NCBI RefSeq assembly: GCF_009765835.1
Contig: NZ_LMUS01000001.1
Coordinates: 1,044,198 to 1,108,197 of the forward strand
DNA from: Granulicella sp. L56
GTDB lineage: Bacteria > Acidobacteriota > Terriglobia > Terriglobales > Acidobacteriaceae
Length of the DNA: 64,000 bases
Reading direction: 5' to 3'
Part shown: piece by piece, positions 35,787-43,985 of the stretch
Position numbering within the stretch: position 1 is the first letter of the stretch
Layout: each line of letters opens with the position of its first letter
Made by a program: the position numbers and the translations under genes
The notes under the pieces: generated by a model
What the model was told of the DNA's origin: nothing
Database searches by the model: none
What the model saw: only the letters and a program-made list of their open reading frames with translations

Positions 35787-36392
35787 CTAAAAGTGATACG
35801 CGATACCGATTGAGGGCGACGAGCTAAGTTGGTACCGGTTGGTCTTGAAGATATCGCCCGGAAGGCCGAAATCCGGGGTCTTGCCCACAAAACCACGATA
35901 TTCAGCACGGATATCGAAGCTGGGACTGATCTCATAGGCCACGCCGGCTCCAAAGATACCGCCGATTTCGGTATTCGACTTCGCGTCGATCTGGTAGGTC
36001 CCATTGTCCAGCAGCGGGTGATAGACCATCACGCCCGGGCCAGCTTCCGCGAAAGGATTGAATTTCCCGAAGTTCAGGCTATAGACATAGGCTGCGCTGT
36101 ACTCCGACTGCAGAGTATGGATGCCTCCGTTCGCCTTGCCCGAAACGATGAACTTGTTCGTGTTCTGCGCATACCCGTAGTTAATCTCGAGCGCGCTGCG
36201 CGGCGTAAGCATATAGCGGTAGCTGGCCAGCAAGCCCAGGGTCGTGGTCGTATCCTTCTGTATGGCATTTCCGTGCACTTCGGGGGCAAATATTCCTGAA
36301 GCGCTTATGCTCACGTCCTGCCGGCTCTCCTGCGCGTAACCGGCAACTGCTGTAAGCATCAGTGCGCCCAGCAACAATATCGTCTTCTTCAT
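35787..36392 (-). CDS. Outer-membrane beta-barrel protein
   Basis: A 201-residue protein with a Sec signal (MKKTILLLGALMLTAVAGYAQE). The mature part alternates hydrophobic and polar residues in strands typical of a small OmpA/OmpW-like eight-stranded barrel (LLASYRYMLTPRSALEINYGY, AAYVYSLNFGKFNPFAEAGPGVMVY, FGAGVAYEISPSFDIRAEYRGFVG). It ends in an aromatic residue (IAYHF), the usual outer-membrane insertion signal. The role is unknown. Confidence 0.88.
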   Translation of the reverse strand: MKKTILLLGALMLTAVAGYAQESRQDVSISASGIFAPEVHGNAIQKDTTTTLGLLASYRYMLTPRSALEINYGYAQNTNKFIVSGKANGGIHTLQSEYSAAYVYSLNFGKFNPFAEAGPGVMVYHPLLDNGTYQIDAKSNTEIGGIFGAGVAYEISPSFDIRAEYRGFVGKTPDFGLPGDIFKTNRYQLSSSPSIGIAYHF

Positions 36393-36588
36393 TCTTCGCT
36401 AGATCCCTTCGAATTCGTCCATGACCTTCTACGCTGTCCCACAGGCAACGCGTTTGGAAAACAGTCACGGAGCGCCGTAGTCATTGTCCTTCATTGTAAC
36501 CGCACACGGGCCCACAGAACGGCCACGGACGAAAGAAGGCCGGAGGACAATGCATCCCCCGGCCTCGTTGTTCCCATTTTCCCTGCTG

Positions 36589-37068
36589 TTATTGCGGTGG
36601 TGGCGGAGGAGGAGGTGCGCCTCCCTCGTCGCCGCCCTGACGGTTCTGCCGGTGCTCCTGCATCTTTGCCAGCATGGCGTCATATTTCGGCTTCTGCTCG
36701 TCGGTCAGCACATTGCGGATCTTGTCCTGCGATGCCTGACGAATCGCACCCATCTTGCTGCGCTTGTCTTCCCTCGATGTGCTGGTGTCGTCGTGCAGCG
36801 CCTTCATCTGGCTCATCTGATCGGCATCGATGGCCTTCACCTGCGTCACCTGGTCGGGAGTCAGGTCCAGGCGCTTGGTCAGCATCTCGACCTGATTTCC
36901 GCCCCTTCTGCCATGGCCGCCCTGCGGTGGCCCCGCGTTGTCCTGCTGCTGTGGAGGAGGTGCGGTATTATCCTGCGCCATTAGCATCGGCGCCGTGCTC
37001 AGGGTAGCGGTACAGAGCGCCAACACAGCCGCTCGCATCATCGGTTTATGAAACAGGTTCATCTTCAT
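36589..37068 (-). CDS. Spy/CpxP-like periplasmic protein with Pro-rich tail
   Basis: A 159-residue protein with a signal peptide (VLALCTATLSTAPMLMAQ). A Gln/Pro/Gly-rich linker is followed by helical LTxxQ-type repeats: MLTKRLDLTPDQVTQVKAID and IRNVLTDEQKPKYDAMLAKMQE. This resembles Spy/CpxP chaperone-like stress proteins. The C-terminus ends in a run of prolines (GGAPPPPPPPQ). It may sense or buffer envelope stress. No Cpx or ZraSR two-component genes are adjacent. Confidence 0.85.
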   Translation of the reverse strand: MKMNLFHKPMMRAAVLALCTATLSTAPMLMAQDNTAPPPQQQDNAGPPQGGHGRRGGNQVEMLTKRLDLTPDQVTQVKAIDADQMSQMKALHDDTSTSREDKRSKMGAIRQASQDKIRNVLTDEQKPKYDAMLAKMQEHRQNRQGGDEGGAPPPPPPPQ

Positions 37069-37184
37069 CGGATACCTCTCTCGTGTCCATCCACCGGAGA
37101 GGTCTTCTCCGGCGCATAAGTCTATCGGGTACAGACGCTGTTTCCGGATAAAGGTTTCCCAAAGCCTGAAATTTCACGACAAAT

Positions 37185-38108
37185 CTACATCCCTCGCTCC
37201 GGCTGAAAGCAATAGGGATCGCCATGCGCTGCCGCATAGGCCTCTACCACCTTCAAAAAAGCGAGTGCTACATGGGACAAGCTTGCCTGTTTCCGATAGA
37301 CCAGCCGCAACTTACGCTCGATCTGCAATTCGGGAATCTGCACGCGCACCAAAGCCCCGCTCTGCAACTCTGTCCGCACCGTCAACCCGGGCACCAATGC
37401 CACGCCATTGCCCATCTCTACGAAGCGCTTGATCGCCTCCAGCGAGGGCAGCTCTACTCCCATGTGCAGCGTGGTCTTATGCCGCTTGAACGCCTGAATC
37501 ACCTTCAGGCGTTGCGGCGACGAGATATTGTGCGCGATAAAGTTCTGCGCTCCAAGCTGGCGGATCGAAACCGTCCCCGCCTGTGCCAGAGGATGCCGAG
37601 GATTCACGACAAACACCAGCTCATCGCGATAGACCACCATCGACTTCACCTGTGCGTCATCCGGCCGGAAGGACAGCACGCCAATCTCTACCGAATGCAT
37701 CAGCACCTCGTCCGAGATGCGGCTGGCCAACGACCGCTGCACGGCGAGCTTGATCCGCGGATTCTGTCGCCGGAATTCATCCAGCAGCGGCAAGAGATAA
37801 AGGCAGGTGTACTCGTTCGCCGCCAGGTTCAACCGCCCTCGGTGCAGCGACCGCAGCTCGGTCAAAGCTACCCCTGCTTCATTCCTTAGATTCAACAACT
37901 TAGCCGCATACTCTCGCAGGACTTCCCCGGCATCGGTCAGCGTTCCATCCCGCGACGACCGCTCAAAAAGGATCTCTCCCAGCTCGCCTTCGAGCTTCGC
38001 AATCGCCTGGCTCACCGCTGGCTGGGTGCGATGAAGCCTTGTCGCGGCACGGGAGAAGCTCCGCTCCTCTGCCACTGCCAGAAATGTCTCCATCTGGACC
38101 AGATCCAT
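37185..38108 (-). CDS. LysR family transcriptional regulator
   Basis: A 307-residue LTTR. The N-terminal winged helix reads MDLVQMETFLAVAEERSFSRAATRLHRTQPAVSQAIAKLEGELGEILFER, with a substrate-binding domain from about 90. It is divergent from leuA across a 123-base gap that contains a perfect inverted repeat, so I infer that it regulates the leu/ilv operon. Its effector could be a pathway intermediate such as isopropylmalate or acetolactate, as in other LTTR-controlled leu or ilv genes. The family assignment is firm and the target is inference. Confidence 0.94.
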   Translation of the reverse strand: MDLVQMETFLAVAEERSFSRAATRLHRTQPAVSQAIAKLEGELGEILFERSSRDGTLTDAGEVLREYAAKLLNLRNEAGVALTELRSLHRGRLNLAANEYTCLYLLPLLDEFRRQNPRIKLAVQRSLASRISDEVLMHSVEIGVLSFRPDDAQVKSMVVYRDELVFVVNPRHPLAQAGTVSIRQLGAQNFIAHNISSPQRLKVIQAFKRHKTTLHMGVELPSLEAIKRFVEMGNGVALVPGLTVRTELQSGALVRVQIPELQIERKLRLVYRKQASLSHVALAFLKVVEAYAAAHGDPYCFQPERGM

Positions 38109-38178
38109 ACCGTTACCCCGCGAGAAATAGAATTACCCAGCTTGAATACATCAATTAGAATTACTGATACACGTGGAA

Positions 38179-38205
38179 GTCATCATAAGCCTGCATTATG
38201 ATGAC
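38179..38205. promoter_or_regulatory. Perfect 10-bp inverted repeat between lysR and leuA
   Basis: GTCATCATAA (38179-38188) and TTATGATGAC (38196-38205) are exact reverse complements separated by 7 bases. The centre contains the ATAA-N7-TTAT pattern typical of LysR-type regulator sites. A TATGAT -10-like hexamer (38197-38202) lies inside the right arm, with no good -35, as expected for an activator-dependent leuA promoter. Confidence 0.75.
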
Positions 38206-38231
38206 GTCTAGATCGGGAGTGCCAACTTTAT

Positions 38232-39407
38232 ATGGTTGACCCAAACAAAATCGTCTTCTTCGACACCACCCTCCGCGACGGCGAACAGTCCCCTGGCTGC
38301 ACCATGCACCATGAGGAAAAGCTGCGCATGGCGCATCAACTGGTGAACCTCGGCGTCGACATCCTCGAAGCCGGATTCGCCATCGCCTCCGACGGCGACT
38401 TCAACGCGGTTCAGGCCATCGCCCGCGAAGTCAAGGGAACGCGCATCGCATCGCTCGCCCGTTGTAAGCGCGAGGACATCAAGGCGGCAGGCCGAGCCAT
38501 CGCACCGGCGCCGAGCAACCGCATCCACCTCTTCCTGGCTTCATCCGATCTTCATCTCGAATACAAGCTCCGCATCACCCGCGAGCAGGCCCTCGATCAG
38601 GCTGGCGAAGCTGTTCGGCAGGCGCTTGCCTTTACCGACGACGTCGAGTTCTCGACCGAAGACGGCACCCGCACCGATCACGAGTTTCTGATCAAGATGA
38701 TCACGGTCGCCGTCCAGGCCGGTGCGACCACCATCAATATCCCCGACACCGTCGGCTACACCACGCCGGAGGAGTACGCCAACATCTTCCGCATGGTCAA
38801 GGCACGCGTTCCCGGCATCGAGAAGGTTATCCTCTCGACCCATTGCCATGACGACCTCGGCATGGCTGTGGCAAATACACTCGCCGGAGTTGAAGGCGGA
38901 GCGCGTCAGGTGGAGTGCACAATTAATGGCATCGGCGAGCGCGCAGGCAATGCTGCTCTCGAAGAGATCGCCGCCGCGCTGATGGTGCGCCACGACCGCT
39001 TCCCTTACACCAATAACATCAAGATGGAGCAGCTCTATCCCACCAGCCAGATGCTGGCTCAGTGCATCAGCTTCGGAGCTTCGCCCAATAAGGCCATCGT
39101 CGGAGCCAACGCCTTCGCGCACGAGTCCGGCATCCACCAGCACGGCATGATGGCCAATCCGCTGACCTACGAGATCATGACGCCCGCATCGGTCGGTGTC
39201 GCCAATACCAACCTCGTCCTCGGCAAACACAGCGGACGGCGTGCCCTTGTAGAACGCTTTGAAAAGCTGGGTCACCCGCTCACCCGCGAACAGCTCGACG
39301 AGGTCTATCACCGCTTCACCGAACTCGCCGACCGCAAGAAATCTATCTACGATCAGGACCTCCTCGGCCTCCTGCAACCAGACAAATCCGCGGCCGTCAT
39401 CCACTAG
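38232..39407 (+). CDS. leuA: 2-Isopropylmalate synthase without regulatory domain
   Basis: A 391-residue enzyme that condenses acetyl-CoA with 2-ketoisovalerate, the first committed leucine step. The HMGL barrel signatures are FFDTTLRDGEQSPGC near the N-terminus, STHCHDDLGMAVANTLAGVEGGARQVECTINGIGERAGN, and HESGIHQHGM in the communication region. Full LeuA is about 515 residues. The C-terminal LeuA dimer/allosteric domain is missing, and the frame ends in a normal stop 27 bases before leuB. Leucine feedback through that domain is therefore not possible. GGGAG precedes the ATG. Citramalate or homocitrate synthase is less likely given the operon. Confidence 0.9.
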   Translation: MVDPNKIVFFDTTLRDGEQSPGCTMHHEEKLRMAHQLVNLGVDILEAGFAIASDGDFNAVQAIAREVKGTRIASLARCKREDIKAAGRAIAPAPSNRIHLFLASSDLHLEYKLRITREQALDQAGEAVRQALAFTDDVEFSTEDGTRTDHEFLIKMITVAVQAGATTINIPDTVGYTTPEEYANIFRMVKARVPGIEKVILSTHCHDDLGMAVANTLAGVEGGARQVECTINGIGERAGNAALEEIAAALMVRHDRFPYTNNIKMEQLYPTSQMLAQCISFGASPNKAIVGANAFAHESGIHQHGMMANPLTYEIMTPASVGVANTNLVLGKHSGRRALVERFEKLGHPLTREQLDEVYHRFTELADRKKSIYDQDLLGLLQPDKSAAVIH

Positions 39408-39434
39408 CCGCACAGCAAAAAAGGAACATCATTC

Positions 39435-40544
39435 ATGCGTCTCAAGATTGCAGTGCTGCCCGGCGACGGCATCGGCCCCGAAGTCACCCGTGAAGCTACC
39501 AATATTCTGCGTGCTGTCGCGGAGCTTGGCGGCCACGACTTTACCTTCGTCGAAGGCCTGATCGGCGGAACCGCCATCACCGAGACCGGCTCGCCGCTTC
39601 CTACCGCCACGCTCGACGCTGCGCTTGACTCCGATGCCGTCCTGCTCGGTGCTGTAGGCGATAACAAATTTAATGCGCTCACTCCAGACAAGCGCCCCGA
39701 GGCTGGCCTCCTGCAGATTCGTCAGGCTCTCGGCGGCTTTGCCAATCTGCGCCCCTCTATCGCTTATAAAGCCCTTAGCGCCAGCTCTCCGCTGCGCCCC
39801 GAGGTCACAGAGAACGTTGACATCCTCTTCGTCCGCGAGTTGCTCGGCGGCCTCTACTTCGGCGCGCCTCGCGAGTGGAATAAAGAGACCAACGAAGCCA
39901 TCAACACAATGCGCTACACCCGCGACGAGGTCGTCCGCGTGGCCCGCGTCGCCTTCGAACTTGCGGGCAAACGCCGCAAGAAGGTCACCTCGGTCGACAA
40001 AGCCAACGTCCTCGAGGTCTCGCAACTCTGGCGCGCCACCGTCACCGAAGTTGCGAAGGAATATCCCGACGTCACCCTCGAGCATCAGCTCGTCGACTCG
40101 ATGGCGATGCACATCATGAACATCCCGCGTAACTTCGACGTGGTCCTCACCGAGAACCTCTTCGGCGACATTCTCTCGGACGAGGCCGGAGTCATCACAG
40201 GCTCGCTCGGCATGCTGCCCTCGGCCACCATCGGCGGCGCAGTCAATCTCTTCGAGCCCGTCCACGGCAGCGCTCCCGATATCGCCGGAACCGGCAAGGC
40301 AAATCCGCTCGGCGCAATCCTGACTGCGGCGATGATCCTTCGCCACTCCGCAAATCTTGAGCAGGATGCCCGCGCGGTCGAACAGGCCGTCCTTAAAGTG
40401 CTCGACGAGGGCTACCGCACGGCAGATATCGCCCGCGGCCAAAGCTCCAGCCAGCAGACCGTTACCACGCAGGAGATGGGCAAGCGAGTCCACCAGGCGC
40501 TGACCGAATCGATCGACCGCCGCCAGTCCATGCACGCCGTCTAA
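39435..40544 (+). CDS. leuB: 3-Isopropylmalate dehydrogenase
   Basis: A 369-residue NAD-dependent enzyme that oxidises and decarboxylates 3-isopropylmalate. Blocks include KIAVLPGDGIGPEVTREA, LLQIRQALGGFANLRPS, VRELLGGLYFG, KANVLEVSQLWR, DVVLTENLFGDILSDEAGVITGSLGMLPSA and EPVHGSAPDIAGTGKANPLG. It is complete and of typical length. The downstream 111-base gap contains a dispersed double-hairpin repeat before the next gene. Confidence 0.97.
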   Translation: MRLKIAVLPGDGIGPEVTREATNILRAVAELGGHDFTFVEGLIGGTAITETGSPLPTATLDAALDSDAVLLGAVGDNKFNALTPDKRPEAGLLQIRQALGGFANLRPSIAYKALSASSPLRPEVTENVDILFVRELLGGLYFGAPREWNKETNEAINTMRYTRDEVVRVARVAFELAGKRRKKVTSVDKANVLEVSQLWRATVTEVAKEYPDVTLEHQLVDSMAMHIMNIPRNFDVVLTENLFGDILSDEAGVITGSLGMLPSATIGGAVNLFEPVHGSAPDIAGTGKANPLGAILTAAMILRHSANLEQDARAVEQAVLKVLDEGYRTADIARGQSSSQQTVTTQEMGKRVHQALTESIDRRQSMHAV

Positions 40545-40568
40545 CACGAGAGTTCTTTGCAATTCCTT

Positions 40569-40650
40569 TTGCTTCTGGGTACGCCAAGGCTTCAGCCTTG
40601 GCCTTCTAAACCAGCATGATTAGGGGGCTTTAGCCCCGGGGTATGCAGTC
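40569..40650. repeat. Dispersed double-hairpin repeat, family 1, copy in the leu operon
   Basis: TTGCTTCTGGGTA then CCAAGGCTTCAGCCTTGG (40584-40601), a 20-odd-base spacer and GGGGCTTTAGCCCC (40624-40637), followed by GGGGTATG. The two hairpins and flanks match the core of the element at 9678-9829 almost base for base. It sits between leuB and the following orphan gene, where it could act on mRNA stability or partial termination. Confidence 0.75.
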
Positions 40651-40655
40651 ATCCA

Positions 40656-41348
40656 ATGCGCCGCCATCTCCAACTCGCCGCCATTCTCCTCCTCATCACA
40701 GGAACGGCGGCGACGCGTGCGGACCTCTTCAAACACAAGGAGTCGAAGCCCAAGGCAAACGTCGAATGGATGTGGCAATACAGCCCGCCACCCGCCGATG
40801 GCCGCGAAAACGCTCTCGTCCTCGATCCTCACTTCCAGCCGTTTCTGGCGCAATACCTCACTACGCCTCAGACCTTCTGGAGCCAGACCGGGCCAAAGCC
40901 AAAGTCGCTCGCAGAGACCGCGCTGGACTATCTCTCGGTACCCGGCAAGGTCCTCGCCGATCAGAACCGCTATCTCACCGTCACTGGCTGCGTCTTTCGT
41001 TTCTGTCCTGACCGTGGCCTGCTCTTTGTCGATCTCGGTCTCCCGCAGCCGCTCGTCGTCTTCGCCGCAATCAACTGGATCCAGCAGAATAAGACTCCCG
41101 ACCAGCCCGGTGCCGAGTACACCTTATGGATCTTCAGCAATAAGACCATCGATGCCGACCACATTCCGGCGGCATTGACGCACAGCATCGCCCGCTGGAC
41201 CGCCGAGCCACCACTCGGCACCACGATTCACCAGATCATCACCAACGCAATTCTTGTTGATCCCGACGGCAAGCCGCACCAGATCAAGCCCGCAGCCATC
41301 GGAGCCAACACCATCACCGAGCAACCTGAAATCAAGGCAAAATCATGA
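40656..41348 (+). CDS. Orphan exported protein in the leu operon
   Basis: I do not recognise this 230-residue protein. It has a cleavable signal ([19 protein letters not shown]). The mature part contains blocks such as [67 protein letters not shown] and YTLWIFSNK, with two close cysteines. Its stop overlaps the leuC ATG by four bases (ATGA), so it is translated as part of the operon. The ATG is only about 15 bases after a double-hairpin repeat. Base composition resembles its neighbours. Confidence 0.8.
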   Translation: MRRHLQLAAILLLITGTAATRADLFKHKESKPKANVEWMWQYSPPPADGRENALVLDPHFQPFLAQYLTTPQTFWSQTGPKPKSLAETALDYLSVPGKVLADQNRYLTVTGCVFRFCPDRGLLFVDLGLPQPLVVFAAINWIQQNKTPDQPGAEYTLWIFSNKTIDADHIPAALTHSIARWTAEPPLGTTIHQIITNAILVDPDGKPHQIKPAAIGANTITEQPEIKAKS

Positions 41349-42772
41349 CCGCGACACCCAAAACGTTATTCGAAAAAGTCTGGCAACAGCATCTTGTCGT
41401 CGAGCCCGAGGGCGAACCCACCATCCTCTATATCGACCTGCACCTCGTCCACGAGGTCACGTCGCCGCAGGCCTTCGACGGGCTGCGCATGGCTGGCCGC
41501 AAGCTGCGCCGCGCTGACCGCACCATCGCCACGGTAGACCACAACGTTCCCACCACCAGCGCCTACGACCGCCTCCATATCGTCGACCAGATCTCGGCCA
41601 CGCAGGTCAACGCGCTGCGCAAAAACTGCGCCGAGTTCGGTATCGAGTTCTTCGACGTGCAGGACGCCTCGCAGGGCATCGTCCACATGATCGGGCCCGA
41701 GCTGGGAGCGACCAAGCCCGGCATGACCATCGTCTGCGGCGACTCACACACCTCGACGCACGGAGCCTTCGGCGCGCTGGCCTTCGGCATCGGCACCAGC
41801 GAGGTCGAGCACGTCATGGCCACGCAGACGCTGCCGCAGTCCAAGCCCAGGACCTTCCGCATCACCATCGATGGCGAGCTTCCCTTCGGCGTCACGGCAA
41901 AGGACATCATCCTCGACATTATTGGCAAGATCGGCACCGACGGGGCCACCGGCTACGCCGTCGAGTACGCCGGTTCGGCCATTCGCGCGCTCTCGATGGA
42001 AGGCCGCATGACCATCTGCAACATGAGCATCGAGGCCGGTGCCCGCGCAGGCATGATCGCTCCCGATGAAACCACCTTCGCTTACCTCAAGGGCCGTCGC
42101 TTCTCGCCCACTGGCACTGCGTGGGATGAAGCTGTCGCGCACTGGCGCACGCTGCCCACCGACGAAGGCGCAACGTTCGACCGCGAGATGCATATCGACG
42201 CGGCCACGCTGGCTCCGGCAGTCACCTGGGGCACGTCGCCCGGCATGACCACCACCATCGATGCCAGCGTTCCTACGCTTGACGAAGCCCCGACCGAAGC
42301 CGACCGCAAGTCCTTCGAGCGTGCCTACGAGTACATGGCGCTCAAGCCCGGCACGCCGATGGAAGAGATCGCCATCGACACCGTCTTCCTCGGCTCCTGC
42401 ACCAACGGCCGCATCGAAGACCTTCGCGCCGCAGCCGCTGTCGTCAAAGGCCACCACATCGCGACTCGCGTCCGCGCGATGGTCGTCCCCGGCTCGCAGG
42501 CGGTCAAGCGCCAGGCCGAAGAGGAAGGCCTCGATGCGATCTTCAAGACCGCAGGCTTCGAGTGGCGCGAGCCCGGCTGCAGCATGTGCCTCGGCATGAA
42601 CCCCGATATTCTGCAACCCGGCGAACGTTGCGCCTCGACCAGCAACCGCAACTTCGAAGGCCGACAGGGCCGCGGAGGACGCACTCACCTCGTCAGTCCC
42701 GAGATGGCCGCCGCAGCCGCCATCACCGGCCACTTCACCGACATTCGCAAGTGGAAGGGAGGCTCTCGCTGA
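41345..42772 (+). CDS. leuC: Isopropylmalate isomerase large subunit
   Basis: A 475-residue aconitase-superfamily enzyme that interconverts 2- and 3-isopropylmalate together with LeuD. Landmarks are [50 protein letters not shown] and [13 protein letters not shown]. The Cys of GSCTN and of CSMC are the three 4Fe-4S ligands. It starts inside the preceding orphan gene. LeuD is separated from it by another orphan gene, which is unusual because leuC and leuD are normally adjacent. Confidence 0.97.
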   Translation: MTATPKTLFEKVWQQHLVVEPEGEPTILYIDLHLVHEVTSPQAFDGLRMAGRKLRRADRTIATVDHNVPTTSAYDRLHIVDQISATQVNALRKNCAEFGIEFFDVQDASQGIVHMIGPELGATKPGMTIVCGDSHTSTHGAFGALAFGIGTSEVEHVMATQTLPQSKPRTFRITIDGELPFGVTAKDIILDIIGKIGTDGATGYAVEYAGSAIRALSMEGRMTICNMSIEAGARAGMIAPDETTFAYLKGRRFSPTGTAWDEAVAHWRTLPTDEGATFDREMHIDAATLAPAVTWGTSPGMTTTIDASVPTLDEAPTEADRKSFERAYEYMALKPGTPMEEIAIDTVFLGSCTNGRIEDLRAAAAVVKGHHIATRVRAMVVPGSQAVKRQAEEEGLDAIFKTAGFEWREPGCSMCLGMNPDILQPGERCASTSNRNFEGRQGRGGRTHLVSPEMAAAAAITGHFTDIRKWKGGSR

Positions 42773-42787
42773 GCGAGAGTAGATTTC

Positions 42788-43267
42788 ATGGTTGATCGTC
42801 AGGCACGTGATGAAGCTCGCGCTGCACTCCAACGGTTTCTTAACTGCGAGATTACAAATGACGACTATGAATCTGAGTATCCCTTACCTGAATTATTTGG
42901 GAGGAAAGGGAGCAAAGATATAACTATTAAAGCAATCCATGGAATGTCTTGGAACTGGTTTGATGATTTCAATGCTCACAAGCTCGAAGGCGAATACGAA
43001 CTTGATTCAGAAACACGGGAAATTGCCAATCGTTGTTGCCAGTTTCTTGCTGAAAACTATGAGTACGAATGGCATGAATCAAATTTTATGAGCACTGGTT
43101 TTACTCGCTCTCTTCTCATCACTCTGGGACTTATACCAAGAGTTCCGTCGGTGGAAGAGAGAATTGCTAATTATCTTGACCAACCGGAAGGCGATGCTTC
43201 AGTTTGGCCATTTTTTCGTCGCAGTGATCTTGAAGTGCAGAAGCAAAATACTTCGGACAGGAACTAA
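42788..43267 (+). CDS. Orphan AT-rich gene between leuC and leuD
   Basis: I do not recognise this 159-residue protein. It has no signal or membrane segment. It is acidic and aromatic (DDYESEYPLPELFG, MSWNWFDDFNAHKLEGEYEL, FLAENYEYEWHESNFMSTGF). The gene is visibly AT-richer than leuC and leuD and uses codons rare in them (for example AAT, TTA, ATA). It starts 15 bases after leuC and ends 2 bases before leuD, so it fits the operon tightly. The composition suggests a recent insertion. Toxin or immunity relatives are conceivable but unsupported. Confidence 0.75.
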   Translation: MVDRQARDEARAALQRFLNCEITNDDYESEYPLPELFGRKGSKDITIKAIHGMSWNWFDDFNAHKLEGEYELDSETREIANRCCQFLAENYEYEWHESNFMSTGFTRSLLITLGLIPRVPSVEERIANYLDQPEGDASVWPFFRRSDLEVQKQNTSDRN

Positions 43268-43269
43268 CA

Positions 43270-43908
43270 ATGGAACCCATCAACGTCCTCACCTCGAAAG
43301 CCGTCCCGCTGCCGCTGCCCAACATCGACACGGACCAGATCATCCCCAAGCAGTTCCTCAAGCGCATCGAGCGCACCGGCTACGGCGAGTTCCTCTTCTT
43401 CGACTGGCGCTACGACTCCGAAACGCCTGACGTCGTCAAAGAACGGCCAGACTTCGTTCTCAACAAGCCCGAACATAAGAACGCGCAGATCCTCATCGTC
43501 GAAAAGAACTTCGGCTGCGGCAGCTCACGCGAGCACGCGGCATGGGCGCTCAACCAGTACGGCTTCCTCGCCGTCATCGCGCCGACGTTTGCCGATATCT
43601 TCTTCTCGAACGCGGGCAAGAACGGCATCATCCTCGTTCGCCTCAGCGAAGAGGATGTACAGACGCTGCTCGAACGCTGCACCAAAGACCCCGAACACAA
43701 GCTGACCATCAATCTCGAAGCCCAGGCGGTCACTGACGACAAGGGCTTCAACGCGCACTTCGACATCGACCCTTTCCGCAAATACTGCCTGCTGAATGGG
43801 CTCGACGACATCGGTCTCACCCTGCGCCACGAATCCGAACTGGACGCCTTCGAATCCAAACACAATAAAGATTTCTGGTCTGCACCCAAAGCCGCAAAAG
43901 CTTCTTAA
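43270..43908 (+). CDS. leuD: Isopropylmalate isomerase small subunit
   Basis: A 212-residue LeuD. The blocks VPLPLPNIDTDQIIPKQFLKRI, LIVEKNFGCGSSREHAAWALNQYGFLAVIAPTFADIFFSNAGKNGI and DDIGLTLRHESELDAFE are the swivel-domain signature. With LeuC it completes the isomerase. A 77-base gap separates it from ilvD; it contains no clear hairpin terminator. Confidence 0.97.
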   Translation: MEPINVLTSKAVPLPLPNIDTDQIIPKQFLKRIERTGYGEFLFFDWRYDSETPDVVKERPDFVLNKPEHKNAQILIVEKNFGCGSSREHAAWALNQYGFLAVIAPTFADIFFSNAGKNGIILVRLSEEDVQTLLERCTKDPEHKLTINLEAQAVTDDKGFNAHFDIDPFRKYCLLNGLDDIGLTLRHESELDAFESKHNKDFWSAPKAAKAS

Positions 43909-43985
43909 TAGTCATCATCACGCTGACTCGCCGGTTCGCTGGCTAGCCGATTTGCTAACTCGATCCACCCTGAAAGGCTGACATC

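Noticed and set aside
38109..38231. Leader peptide attenuator or T-box upstream of leuA
   Set aside because: No short frame rich in Leu, Ile or Val codons and no terminator/antiterminator pair is visible in the gap.
39404..39434. Possible frameshift that removed the LeuA regulatory domain
   Set aside because: Only 27 bases separate leuA from leuB, so no room exists for a displaced domain; it is absent and not shifted.
39429..40562. A 377-codon minus-strand frame opposite leuB
   Set aside because: It mirrors leuB codon for codon in a GC-rich gene; the Gly/Val/Asp-rich composition is typical of antisense shadows.
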